A stretch of DNA of 64,000 nt from Kitasatospora xanthocidica. GTDB taxonomy: Bacteria; Actinomycetota; Actinomycetes; Streptomycetales; Streptomycetaceae. Below the pieces are notes generated by a model. The model made no database searches, had not been told where the DNA came from, and saw nothing but the letters and a program-made list of their open reading frames with translations. Location of the stretch: contig NZ_BNBY01000020.1 in the NCBI RefSeq assembly GCF_014656195.1, forward strand, positions 1-64,000, written 5' to 3'. Of the stretch, positions 35,562 through 42,854 are shown piece after piece; position 1 is the first letter of the stretch, and every line of letters begins with the position of its first letter. The translations under genes and the position numbers were made by a program.

Positions 35562-35606
35562 CAGCCACGACGCAGAGCTCTACAAGGAGCACAACACTGT
35601 CGAGCG
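35562..35606 (+). pseudogene. Fragment of an IS4/IS5-type transposase C-terminus
   Basis: A 15-codon stretch reads HDAELYKEHNTVER, which matches the YKxRNTVER motif that carries the last catalytic glutamate in many IS5 transposases. It breaks off directly after that motif, 42 bp from the IS481 remnant and 13 bp before the SRPBCC gene end. It is too short for certain assignment. Confidence 0.5.
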
Positions 35607-35618
35607 GGCATCAGGGCG

Positions 35619-36074
35619 TCAGGGCATCAGCCAGGGCTGCTGCGGGAGCGGATGGCCGGTCTCCAGGTAGGTCTTGAGGTTGGAGAGCACCGCCGACCAG
35701 CCCTGCTCGGCCTCCGCCCGCTCGGCCTCGTCCGCGAGGTTCTCGTGGGTGACGGTGAGCCGGGTGAGGTCCTGCCAGCCGCTGATCTCGAAGGTGACCC
35801 GGGAGGGCCCGCCCGGGCGCTGTTCCTGCGGCCCGGCCCAGGTGGTGACCAGCCGGTGCGGCCGGTCGGCGGCCTCGACGGTGCCGACGACGTCGGCGAT
35901 CCCGGAGTCGTCGGTGCGCTGGTGTTCCCAGGGCGCGCCGGGCAGCCAGGTCGAGACGTTGCGGTGGCCCCAGTAGAGGCCCGACTCGTCGGCGTTGGTG
36001 AGCGCGTGCCAGACCCGCTCCGGGGTGGCCCGCAGGTAGACGACGGCGCGGTGGGTGTGGGCGTGGGCGGTCAC
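35619..36074 (-). CDS. SRPBCC (AHSA1-type) protein
   Basis: A 151-residue START/AHSA1-like protein (VVYLRATPERVWHALTNADE; VTFEISGWQDLTRLTVTHEN; GWSAVLSNLKTYLETGHPLP). The fold binds hydrophobic ligands. In actinomycetes such proteins often sit beside VOC-family genes or an ArsR regulator; here a VOC protein is 4 bp upstream on the same strand, so the pair is an operon. The start GTG at 36074 follows its stop directly. The C-terminal end is close to IS debris but the domain looks complete. Confidence 0.88.
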   Translation of the reverse strand: MTAHAHTHRAVVYLRATPERVWHALTNADESGLYWGHRNVSTWLPGAPWEHQRTDDSGIADVVGTVEAADRPHRLVTTWAGPQEQRPGGPSRVTFEISGWQDLTRLTVTHENLADEAERAEAEQGWSAVLSNLKTYLETGHPLPQQPWLMP

Positions 36075-36078
36075 GGCA

Positions 36079-36552
36079 TCAGCCCGCAGCCGCGTCGAGC
36101 AGGGGCTGGATCTCCAGTTTCTGCATCCGCAGCATGGTCGCCATCACGCGGTCGGCCCTGGCCCGGTCCTCGCCGCCGACCAGGTCGAGCAGGACGCGCG
36201 GCGTGATCTGCCAGGAGAACCCGTAGCGGTCCTTGAGCCAGCCGCACGGCCCCGGCTCGCCGCCGTCGGCGGTGAGCTTGGCCCAGAGCTCGTCGACCTC
36301 GCGCTGGTCGTCGCACTCCACCTGCAGCGAGACGGCCTCGGTGAAGGTGAACTCGGGCCCGCCGTTGAGGGCGACGTACGGGCGGCCGGCGAGGACGAAG
36401 TCGACGGTCATGACCGAGCCGGGCACGCCGGGGCCGGCCTCGCCGTAGCGGGTGACGCGCGTGATGCGGGAGTCCGGGAAGAGCGAGGTGTAGAAGGCGG
36501 CGGCCTCTTCGGCCTGGTCGTCGAACCAGAGGAAGGTGCTGATGTTCTTCAT
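36079..36552 (-). CDS. VOC-family (PhnB-like) protein
   Basis: A 157-residue protein of the glyoxalase/bleomycin-resistance superfamily, PhnB-like subtype (STFLWFDDQAEEAAAFYTSL; PDSRITRVTRYGEAGPG; DRYGFSWQITPRVLLDLV). The ligand is unknown, and the metal-binding residues of glyoxalase I are not evident. ATG at 36552 chosen. It is coupled to the SRPBCC gene with a 4-bp gap. Confidence 0.88.
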   Translation of the reverse strand: MKNISTFLWFDDQAEEAAAFYTSLFPDSRITRVTRYGEAGPGVPGSVMTVDFVLAGRPYVALNGGPEFTFTEAVSLQVECDDQREVDELWAKLTADGGEPGPCGWLKDRYGFSWQITPRVLLDLVGGEDRARADRVMATMLRMQKLEIQPLLDAAAG

Positions 36553-36700
36553 GGCCCGACGGTAGCGGCGGGGTCCGACAGGAGCGCCGAGCCACGGCCG
36601 GGGGTCACCGGTTCGGCGCCCCCGGCCGGTTGACGGCACGTCGGTCGGTTGACGGCACGTCGGTCGGTCAGTTCGCGGTACTTGCGCGGTCAGCGCGGGG

Positions 36701-38713
36701 TCAGTGCACCCAGCCCGCGTAGCGCTGGGTGAAGCGCTGCCCGGTGTGGGCGGTGACGACGACGTCGTAGCGGCCCTGCTCGTCCAGCGGCCAGGTCAGG
36801 TCGACCTGCTTGCCGGGCTTGACCCAAGCGGTCCGCGCGGTGCCCGCGAAGTCGTTGGGCGCGGCGGTGAAGGCCACGTCGGTCATGCCGTCGTTGACCA
36901 GCTGGAGGGTGAGCCCGCGGCCGCGCAGGTCGGCGGTGACGATCGGCACGCCGATGTCGTTCTGGCCGTCCCGCCCGTCCCGGACGACGGTGCTGGCGAA
37001 GCGGCGGACGAAGCCGTCCGGGCCGTGGACGGTGAAGTCGTAGCGGCCGTCGGTGGTGGCGGCGTCCCAGACGTGGCGGGCGGTGGCGCCGGGGGCGACG
37101 GTGTACGGGGTGCCCGCGAAGGGGAGCACGATGTTCGGGTAGACGGTGTACGGGAAGGCCACCGAACCGTCGTTGCTCATCGTGCAGACGACCTTGCCGG
37201 TCTTCCGGTCCACCTCCACGTCGGCCCACGGCTGGTAGGGCAGCGGGCGGTGCGGGCGCTCGCCGCGCTCCTGGACGGGCATCGACTGGGCGCCGGCCGC
37301 CGGCAGGGCGACCCCGGGCAGCTTGGTGCCCGCGTCGGCCCTGGCCATCAGGGCCTTGGTGTCGGGCAGCGCCGGGATCGAGTGGTCGGGCGCGGCGAAG
37401 TCGAAGCAGCTGGTGAGGTCACCGCAGACGGACCGGCGCCAGGCCGAGATGTTGGGCTCGGCCACACCGGTGACCAGCTCCATGAAGCGCAGCACCGAGG
37501 TGTGGTCGAACACCTGGGAGTCCACCCAACCGCCGCGCGACCAGGGGGAGATGACCCAGAGCGGGACGCGGTTGCCGAGGCCGATGGCCCGTCCGTGGGT
37601 GAACTCCTCGGGGGTGCCGGGCTCGGGGGTGGGCGGCACCATGTGGTCGAAGTAGCCGTCGTTCTCGTCGTACATCACCAGGAAGACGGTGTGCCGCCAG
37701 ACGTCCGGGTTGGACATCAGCGACTGCAGCGCCTGGTCGACCCAGTGCGCGCCGTAGGCCGGTCCGGCCTCCGGGTGCTCGGAGAACAGGTAGGGCGCGA
37801 CCAGCCAGGAGACGGTCGGCAGGGTGCCGTCCTTGCAGTGGCGGTCGAAGTCGGCCGGGTCGAACTTCGTCATCGCGTTGACGTAGCGCGGGTCGTCGTG
37901 CGGGAAGGCGTGGAACTGCTTGAAGTAGGAGAGCGCGTTGTCGTCGTAGTCGCCGGTGCGGTCGTCCTTGCTGGGGTTGTGGTAGACGCGCCAGCTGACG
38001 CCGGCCGCCTGCAGCCGCTCGGCGTAGGTGGTCCAGTCGGCCACCGGGTTGTCGGTGACCGGGGTGTTGTCGATCCACGGGCCGGTGGTGCCGTCGCGGC
38101 CGGGGCCGGCGGTGCCGGTCCACAGGTAGAGCCGGTTGGGGTCGGTGGGGCCGGCGAGGGAGGTGAAGTAGGCGTCGCAGACGGTGAACGCGTCGGCCAG
38201 GGCGTACTGGTAGGGGATGTCGTCCCGGGTGAAGTAGCCCATGGTGCGCTCGCCCTTGGCGGCGATCCACTTGTTCATCGCGCCGTTGTTGATGGCCTGG
38301 TGGCCGGTCGCCCAGTCGTGCGGCAGACCGCCGGCGTTCTGCGCGTTGTACTTGGCGGTGTCCATCCGGTACGGCAGCATCACGCCGCCGTCGCCGCGCC
38401 GGCTGTCGGGCTGGCGGAACACGTCGGCGCCGTCCGGGAACTGGAGCGCCTGCTTGTCCCCGAAGCCGCGGACGCCGGCGAGGGTGCCGAAGTAGTGGTC
38501 GAAGGAACGGTTCTCCTGCATCAGGACGACGACGTGCTTGACGTCCTTGACGGTCCCGGTGAGCCGGTCGGACCCGGCGGTTGCGGGGGCGGCCCCGGAG
38601 GAGGCGGACCCGGCGGGCGCGGCCTCGGCCGGGGCGGCGGCCAGACCGGTCAGGGCGGTGGCGCCGACCGCCGCGGTGGCGCCGACGAAGGTGCGGCGGG
38701 AGAGCTCGGACAT
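36701..38713 (-). CDS. Tat-exported phospholipase C (phosphoesterase family)
   Basis: A 670-residue secreted enzyme. MSELSRRTFVGATAAVGATA is a twin-arginine signal, with cleavage near AEAAPA (about residue 34). The catalytic phosphoesterase domain runs from about 53 to 430, with VVVLMQENRSFDHYFGTLAG at its start and DENDGYFDHMVPPTPEPGTP near 320. Two C-terminal bacterial-PLC domains follow (PYQPWADVEVDRKTGKVVCT; DGRYDFTVHGPDGFVRRFA). It should hydrolyse phosphatidylcholine or related phospholipids. It follows the EEP gene by 14 bp on the same strand, suggesting a lipid-phosphate scavenging operon. ATG at 38713 has GAGAGG upstream. Confidence 0.93.
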   Translation of the reverse strand: MSELSRRTFVGATAAVGATALTGLAAAPAEAAPAGSASSGAAPATAGSDRLTGTVKDVKHVVVLMQENRSFDHYFGTLAGVRGFGDKQALQFPDGADVFRQPDSRRGDGGVMLPYRMDTAKYNAQNAGGLPHDWATGHQAINNGAMNKWIAAKGERTMGYFTRDDIPYQYALADAFTVCDAYFTSLAGPTDPNRLYLWTGTAGPGRDGTTGPWIDNTPVTDNPVADWTTYAERLQAAGVSWRVYHNPSKDDRTGDYDDNALSYFKQFHAFPHDDPRYVNAMTKFDPADFDRHCKDGTLPTVSWLVAPYLFSEHPEAGPAYGAHWVDQALQSLMSNPDVWRHTVFLVMYDENDGYFDHMVPPTPEPGTPEEFTHGRAIGLGNRVPLWVISPWSRGGWVDSQVFDHTSVLRFMELVTGVAEPNISAWRRSVCGDLTSCFDFAAPDHSIPALPDTKALMARADAGTKLPGVALPAAGAQSMPVQERGERPHRPLPYQPWADVEVDRKTGKVVCTMSNDGSVAFPYTVYPNIVLPFAGTPYTVAPGATARHVWDAATTDGRYDFTVHGPDGFVRRFASTVVRDGRDGQNDIGVPIVTADLRGRGLTLQLVNDGMTDVAFTAAPNDFAGTARTAWVKPGKQVDLTWPLDEQGRYDVVVTAHTGQRFTQRYAGWVH

Positions 38714-38727
38714 CACGAACTGGCCTC

Positions 38728-40164
38728 TCAGAGCTGGAAGGTGGCGACGGCGGCGGCGGTGTCGGAGGGCCACTCGTTGGCGGCGGCGTTCGGCTCGGAC
38801 TGCGGCCAGTCCGCGACCAGGGTGTGCGCCTCGACCAGCTTCAGCGGGCCGGCGTACTGGACGTAGTCGATCCGGTCCTGCGGCTCCGGCCGGTCGCCGC
38901 GCCGCTTGCGGGTCGGCGACCAGGTGGCGCCGGGGGCCTCGGCCGGGTCGCGGTACTCCTCGCGGAAGGCGTCGGTCAGCCCGGCGGCCTGCAGGGCCAC
39001 GGTGACCGGCCACTCCAGCGGGCCGACGCCGCCGTGCGCGGCGGCGGTGGCGGCCGTCCAGTCCCGGTGGGACGGCGAGGAGAGCGCACCGCCCAGGACG
39101 AGCGGGAGCCCCCGCGCGAGGTCCGCGCGCACGGCGGCGGCCAGCGCCCTGGCCTGCTTCAGCCGGAGCGAGCCGTTCTCGGCGGCCAGCACCTGGGCGG
39201 CGGAGCCACCGTCCTGGACGGCGTACGGGCCGTAGCCCGTCTCGTCCAGGTGTGCGGCCCAGAAGCGGACCGCGCGGCCGCCGGGCAGCTGCAGGGTGGC
39301 CGCGGCGGCGGGCAGGTCGGCGGTCGGCGGGGTGACGTCGGCGAGCGGGTGGCGGCTGAGGATGCCGACGCTGCCCGGGCTCTGGTAGGCGTACCAGCCG
39401 AGGGCGTCCGCGAGCGTCCGCGCCCGCTCCCCCGCCGTCTCCTGGAGCGCGAGCACGTCCAGGCCCTGGGCGAGGACCACCCGCAGCTGCTTCTCCAGCG
39501 CGTCGGTGTAGGAGGCGCCCGCGTCGTGCAGGTTCCAGCTCGCGGCCTTGAGCCGCGGCGGCGCCGCCGGGTCGACCACGGGGACCAGGACGGTGACGGT
39601 GTCGGTGGCGCCCGCGCTGTCCTTGACGCCCACCACGACCACCTCGGGGGTCTTCCCGGGCTTCGCGGGGGCGGTGCCGCCGAGCGTGCCGTCCGCGCCG
39701 ACGGAGGCCCAGGCCGGGCCGCCCACCTTGCGGTAGGAGGCCGACCCGGGCGCGTTGCCGGCCGGGCGGGACCAGAGGCCGCCGAGCTTGATCCGCACGG
39801 TGGCGCCGGGGGCGACGGGCGTGGCGGTGAAGGCGTCGACGGCGGCGTGCGGGCGGACCACGGCCGGCTTGGGGCGGAAGGCGAACGGCTCGGTCCGGGC
39901 GAGGACGCCGTAGCCGTCCTTGGCCAGCAGGTAGGCGGTGTACGGGCCGCCGGTCAGCGCGGAGGTGTCGAGCTGGACGTCGCCGGCCGCACCCGGGGTG
40001 TACTTCCAGAGCAGCGAGGAGCCGGTGCCGGGCTGCCGGCTGCCGTCGTAGACGCCGACCCAGTTCTTGGCGTCGGGGGCGTCGGTGCTCCAGTGGAAGG
40101 TGAGGCGGTCGCCTTCGGTCGGGTCGGAGGAGGTGGTGATGGTCAGGGCGCTGCCTGCGGCCAC
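38728..40164 (-). CDS. Endonuclease/exonuclease/phosphatase (EEP) family protein
   Basis: A 478-residue protein. The N-terminal 180 residues are beta-rich Ig-like segments (LTFHWSTDAPDAKNWVGVYD). The EEP domain (about 208-475) has KAASWNLHDAG, VLALQETAGE, HLDETGYGP and, near the end, RPEPQDRIDYVQY, the expected metal- and phosphate-binding motifs; the aspartate of the usual GDFN segment is weak (LVLGGALSSPSH). It may cleave phosphodiesters or sphingomyelin-like lipids. It has no visible signal peptide, though the phospholipase 14 bp downstream does. GTG start at 40164. A complex repeat block lies 95-165 bp upstream. Confidence 0.82.
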   Translation of the reverse strand: MAAGSALTITTSSDPTEGDRLTFHWSTDAPDAKNWVGVYDGSRQPGTGSSLLWKYTPGAAGDVQLDTSALTGGPYTAYLLAKDGYGVLARTEPFAFRPKPAVVRPHAAVDAFTATPVAPGATVRIKLGGLWSRPAGNAPGSASYRKVGGPAWASVGADGTLGGTAPAKPGKTPEVVVVGVKDSAGATDTVTVLVPVVDPAAPPRLKAASWNLHDAGASYTDALEKQLRVVLAQGLDVLALQETAGERARTLADALGWYAYQSPGSVGILSRHPLADVTPPTADLPAAAATLQLPGGRAVRFWAAHLDETGYGPYAVQDGGSAAQVLAAENGSLRLKQARALAAAVRADLARGLPLVLGGALSSPSHRDWTAATAAAHGGVGPLEWPVTVALQAAGLTDAFREEYRDPAEAPGATWSPTRKRRGDRPEPQDRIDYVQYAGPLKLVEAHTLVADWPQSEPNAAANEWPSDTAAAVATFQL

Positions 40165-40258
40165 GGTTGTCCTGTCCGCCGCCCGGCGGCCGGGACCGCC
40201 GGGGGACGGTTCGCCGGGGCCGGGTACGGCTGGTCACGGAGGCTGGGAGGGAGGGTGC

Positions 40259-40324
40259 GCGCAGTTGGCTGTACGGCCGGGTGGCTGCGCGGCACGGTCG
40301 GCCGTACAGCGCAGTTGGCTGTAC
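40259..40324. promoter_or_regulatory. Nested direct and inverted repeats upstream of the phospholipase operon
   Basis: GCGCAGTTGGCTGTAC occurs at 40259 and 40309, exactly 50 bp apart. The first copy runs into CTGTACGGCC, whose perfect complement GGCCGTACAG precedes the second copy (40269-40278 and 40300-40309). CAGTTG and CAACTG form a further palindrome at 40312-40329. Five helical turns between copies suggests paired binding of a regulator. Confidence 0.6.
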
Positions 40325-40421
40325 AACTGCGGGCGGCCTCATTCATCCGAAGGACGGCGACCTGCGCGTGAACGACGCATGACGGATCGTCGGGCGGCGC
40401 GGGAACATCCATGGGGACGCG

Positions 40422-40458
40422 ACGAGGGCCGCGACGGATGAACCGTCACGGCCCTCGT
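40422..40458. terminator. Terminator downstream of the CsoR-like gene
   Basis: A 16-bp stem (ACGAGGGCCGCGACGG, one G-T pair) with loop ATGAA, 100 bp beyond the minus-strand stop. Confidence 0.75.
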
Positions 40459-40526
40459 GGACGTGTATGTGGGGCGCTCGCGTTGTTGCCCTCGCCCTCG
40501 CTCCCGCCGGCTCGGGCGTCCCTCCG

Positions 40527-40562
40527 CTCGCGCGGGTGGTCAGGCTCGCGCGGGTGGTCAGG
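40527..40562. repeat. 18-bp tandem repeat across a stop codon
   Basis: CTCGCGCGGGTGGTCAGG occurs twice head to tail (40527-40544, 40545-40562). The second copy contains the stop codon of the CsoR-like gene. Confidence 0.8.
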
Positions 40563-40824
40563 CCAGGGCGAGGAACAGCTTCTCCAGCTCCGCCTCGCTC
40601 ATCGGCGCGGAGTCCTCGTCGGCAGCGGCCAGGCACTGCCGCATCCCGCTGGCGACGATCTTGAACCCGGCCCGGTCGAGCGCGCGCGACACGGCGGCGA
40701 GCTGGGTGACCACGTCCTTGCAGTCCCGGCCCGCCTCGATCATCGCGATCACCCCGGCCAACTGGCCCTGGGCGCGACGCAGCCGGTTCAGGACCGCGCC
40801 GACCGATTCCTCGTCCACCTGCAT
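40558..40824 (-). CDS. CsoR/CstR-type (DUF156) regulator lacking the metal-ligand histidine
   Basis: An 88-residue, all-helical repressor. The family core is VLNRLRRAQGQLAGVIAMIE then CKDVVTQLAAVSRALDRAG. The first cysteine (about residue 35) and the second (about 65, RQCLAA) are present, but the position of the copper-binding histidine between them is Gly (KIVASGMRQC). Loss of the histidine with both cysteines retained is the CstR pattern, which senses persulfides rather than Cu(I). No rhodanese or sulfide gene is next to it. ATG at 40824 follows AAAGGCGG. Confidence 0.85.
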   Translation of the reverse strand: MQVDEESVGAVLNRLRRAQGQLAGVIAMIEAGRDCKDVVTQLAAVSRALDRAGFKIVASGMRQCLAAADEDSAPMSEAELEKLFLALA

Positions 40825-40954
40825 GCCGGGGCCGCCTTTCGCATCGACTGTCGATGGACAAGTGTACCCGGCGGGGTATTCATTCCCGGGCGGTCGAGGG
40901 CCGCAACCGGCCCCGCCCGCCGGCTCCCCGCACCGTCCCCTCGGCACCGGACCC

Positions 40955-41314
40955 TCAGCGGCGGGCCAGCCGCCGTTCGCCACCGGCACCGGTCGCGTAC
41001 GGAAGCTCGTAGTACGCGAACACGGCGGGTTCGTCCCCGGCGGGCAGGATGTCGTCGGTCCCGATCGCCGGAGCCTGCTTGACCTGGTTCTTCGAGTACG
41101 CCACCCGGACGTAGTCCGGCCCGGCCACGGCACCGACGAGCGGGACGAACACCAGGCGGCGGCGACCGGCCAAGCCGACCGTGACCGTCGCGAAGAACGC
41201 CTCGTCGCTGGCCGTCTCGACGTAGACCGACTCCAGCGAGCCGATCCGGTGCCCCTTCTCGTCGACCACCGCGTGGCCACGCCACTCGCGAATGTCCGCC
41301 ATTGCGATCGCCAC
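40955..41314 (-). CDS. PRC-barrel domain protein
   Basis: A 119-residue protein with a PRC-barrel at about residues 6-80 (DIREWRGHAVVDEKGHRIGS, then ASDEAFFATVTVGLAGRRRL) and a short C-terminal part. PRC-barrels bind other proteins or RNA and occur in stress proteins; function here is unknown. GTG at 41314 is preferred since GGGAGG lies 8 bases upstream; ATG at 41302 is an alternative. It is 130 bp upstream of the CsoR-like gene, same strand. Confidence 0.82.
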   Translation of the reverse strand: MAIAMADIREWRGHAVVDEKGHRIGSLESVYVETASDEAFFATVTVGLAGRRRLVFVPLVGAVAGPDYVRVAYSKNQVKQAPAIGTDDILPAGDEPAVFAYYELPYATGAGGERRLARR

Positions 41315-41598
41315 GGCCCGGACCTCCCGTCGCCGGATGCTCCACTGCCCCGCTCGTTCCACCGCCCCGACCTCCCATCCTGCGCCGGGATGGACGACGA
41401 CGCGCGGCGAGCCGGCGGAGGCGTGCGCACTCGGCCGTGCGCCCGGACCCGCACGGTACGACGAATAGGACATACGGGGGTGACCCGCCCAACCGGCACC
41501 AGCGCCGTGACCTGGCCTTTAAGCTGTGCGCCAGCAAGGCCGTGAGTAGATCATCAGACTATTACCGGCAGAGTTTCCGGGGCGAAGGAGCAGCAGCC

Positions 41599-42429
41599 GT
41601 GGCGTACGAGTCCATGTGGGAGACCGGCGGGGCCGTGGCCGCGGCCGACCTCCGGCCCGACATCCCCCACCCGGCCCGGAGGTACGACTACTACCTCGGT
41701 GGAAAGGACAACTTCCCCGCCGACCGCGCCGCCGCAGAGAAGGCGCTCGCCGCCAACCCCGAATTCCGCTCCACCGCCCGCGCGAACCGGGGCTTCCTCA
41801 CCCGCGCGGTCCGCTGCGTCGCCGACCGCGGCGTCGACCAGTTCCTCGACATCGGCACCGGCATCCCGACCGCCGGGAACACCCACGAGATCGCCCAGAC
41901 CGCCGACCCGGCCGCCCGCGTCGTCTACGTCGACAACGACCCGATCGTGCTCAGCCACGCCCGCGCCCTGATGGCCGGCAGCGGCTCCGGCCGAACCACC
42001 GTCATCCACGCCGACCTGCGCGAACCGGACGCCCTGCTGGACTCCGTCCGCGCGGCCGACCTGCTCGACCTCACCCGGCCCGTCGGCCTGGTCCTCGCGG
42101 CCGTCCTCCACTTCCTGCGCGACGAGGACGAGCCGTACCGGGCCGTCACCACCCTGCTCGACGCGCTGCCCTCCGGCAGCCACCTGGTGCTCTCGCACGG
42201 CACCGCCGACTTCATCCCGGCCGAGATCCGCGACCGCGTGACCGGCGTCTACGACCAGGCCACCGCGCCCCTCGTCGGCCGCACCCGCGCCCAGGTGCAC
42301 GCCTTCTTCGACGGCCTCGACCTCCTCGACCCCGGCGTCGTCACCGTCCCGCTCTGGCGCCCCGACGACACCCCGGCCCCGGGCGCCGACCGCGTGAGCA
42401 TGTACGGCGCGGTCGCCCGCAAGCCCTGA
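41599..42429 (+). CDS. SAM-dependent methyltransferase (DUF574 / PF04672 type)
   Basis: A 276-residue protein of a family greatly expanded in streptomycetes. Motifs: HPARRYDYYLGGKDNFPADR (about 21-40), FLDIGTGIPTAGNTHEIAQ (about 80-98; the SAM loop), VVYVDNDPIVLSHARALM (about 108-125), and VLAAVLHFLRDEDEP (about 163-177). Substrates are unknown, and some members act in secondary metabolism. GTG at 41599 follows GAAGGAG. It is followed by GC-rich repeats and then the repeat array at 42514-42775. Confidence 0.9.
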   Translation: MAYESMWETGGAVAAADLRPDIPHPARRYDYYLGGKDNFPADRAAAEKALAANPEFRSTARANRGFLTRAVRCVADRGVDQFLDIGTGIPTAGNTHEIAQTADPAARVVYVDNDPIVLSHARALMAGSGSGRTTVIHADLREPDALLDSVRAADLLDLTRPVGLVLAAVLHFLRDEDEPYRAVTTLLDALPSGSHLVLSHGTADFIPAEIRDRVTGVYDQATAPLVGRTRAQVHAFFDGLDLLDPGVVTVPLWRPDDTPAPGADRVSMYGAVARKP

Positions 42430-42513
42430 GCCCCGGCGCCCGGGCGCCCCGGCGCCCGGGCGCCCCGCTGTCGGACCGTCATGCGATCACGCCCGGACCA
42501 GGGGCGGCCATCC

Positions 42514-42538
42514 GGAAAATATGCAGACCGGTCTAGAT
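42514..42538. repeat. Array element A1 (operator-like palindrome)
   Basis: GGAAAAT followed by ATGCAGACCGGTCTAGAT; core palindrome AGACCGGTCT. It is the first of three A copies. The core is of the kind bound by TetR-family proteins, but no such regulator is encoded next to it. Confidence 0.75.
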
Positions 42539-42582
42539 ATTCATGCCCGGCGGCCTGATAGCCCTGCACACCCGGTTGCCCC

Positions 42583-42623
42583 CTGCGCACAGGAAGTCGA
42601 TGTGGCCGACTTCCTGTGCGCAG
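42583..42623. repeat. Array element B1 (17-bp perfect hairpin)
   Basis: Arms CTGCGCACAGGAAGTCG and its exact complement around the loop ATGTGGC. It shares the 13-bp inner stem GCACAGGAAGTCG and the loop start AT with B2, while the next two outer pairs differ in compensated fashion (C-G and G-C here, T-A and T-A in B2). Confidence 0.9.
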
Positions 42624-42643
42624 CAACGCGGGCGGCGAGGCGC

Positions 42644-42670
42644 GGGAAATATGTCGATCGGTCTACAGAC
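42644..42670. repeat. Array element A2 (diverged copy)
   Basis: GGGAAAT followed by ATGTCGATCGGTCTACAGAC. It keeps the A-rich lead and the right half GGTCTA but its left half is changed (CGATC for AGACC), so the core is no longer a perfect palindrome. Confidence 0.7.
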
Positions 42671-42701
42671 TCTTCTCGGCGAGCACCCGAGTCCGGGCGG
42701 C

Positions 42702-42738
42702 TTGCACAGGAAGTCGATCCCACCGACTTCCTGTGCAA
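42702..42738. repeat. Array element B2 (15-bp perfect hairpin)
   Basis: Arms TTGCACAGGAAGTCG and its exact complement around the loop ATCCCAC. Second copy of element B. Confidence 0.9.
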
Positions 42739-42748
42739 CGCGCTGGGC

Positions 42749-42775
42749 GAAAAACTATGCAGACCGGTCTACTGA
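42749..42775. repeat. Array element A3
   Basis: CGAAAAACT followed by ATGCAGACCGGTCTACTG. The 15-base core is identical to A1. It lies about 80 bp upstream of the phosphotransferase start, in promoter position. Confidence 0.75.
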
Positions 42776-42854
42776 TTGTGCTCCCAGGTGCGGGCGGCTT
42801 TCTGGCTCCCGTAGGGTGCCCGGGTCGCGGGTGAGGGAGGAAGGGGCGGGTCCG

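Larger units (their letters stand above)
40165..40557. other. Gene-free region between the EEP gene and the CsoR-like gene
   Basis: A stretch of 393 bp without credible coding sequence. It contains the repeat block 40259-40324, a terminator hairpin (40422-40458) and the first copy of an 18-bp tandem repeat (40527-40562). It should hold the promoter of the phospholipase operon. Confidence 0.6.
42430..42854. other. Gene-free region with alternating palindromes and hairpins
   Basis: A 425-bp stretch. The first 40 bp hold two copies of CCGGCGCCCGGGCGCC, able to fold and perhaps to end the methyltransferase transcript. The array A1-B1-A2-B2-A3 follows (42514-42775), then a short leader to the phosphotransferase start. 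Composition around the A elements is visibly more AT-rich than elsewhere. Confidence 0.8.

Noticed and set aside
36701..40342. A 1213-codon minus-strand frame reading through the EEP gene into phospholipase C
   Set aside because: The first half is out of frame with the EEP gene; the phospholipase has its own Tat signal and start at 38713.
42521..42775. An 84-codon frame across the repeat array, with a repeated peptide AQEVDxxDFLC
   Set aside because: The peptide repeat is explained by the hairpin repeats; no ribosome site or start context. A translated leader cannot be fully excluded.
42514..42775. A CRISPR-like array
   Set aside because: Only three and two copies of two different elements with uneven spacers; no cas genes.
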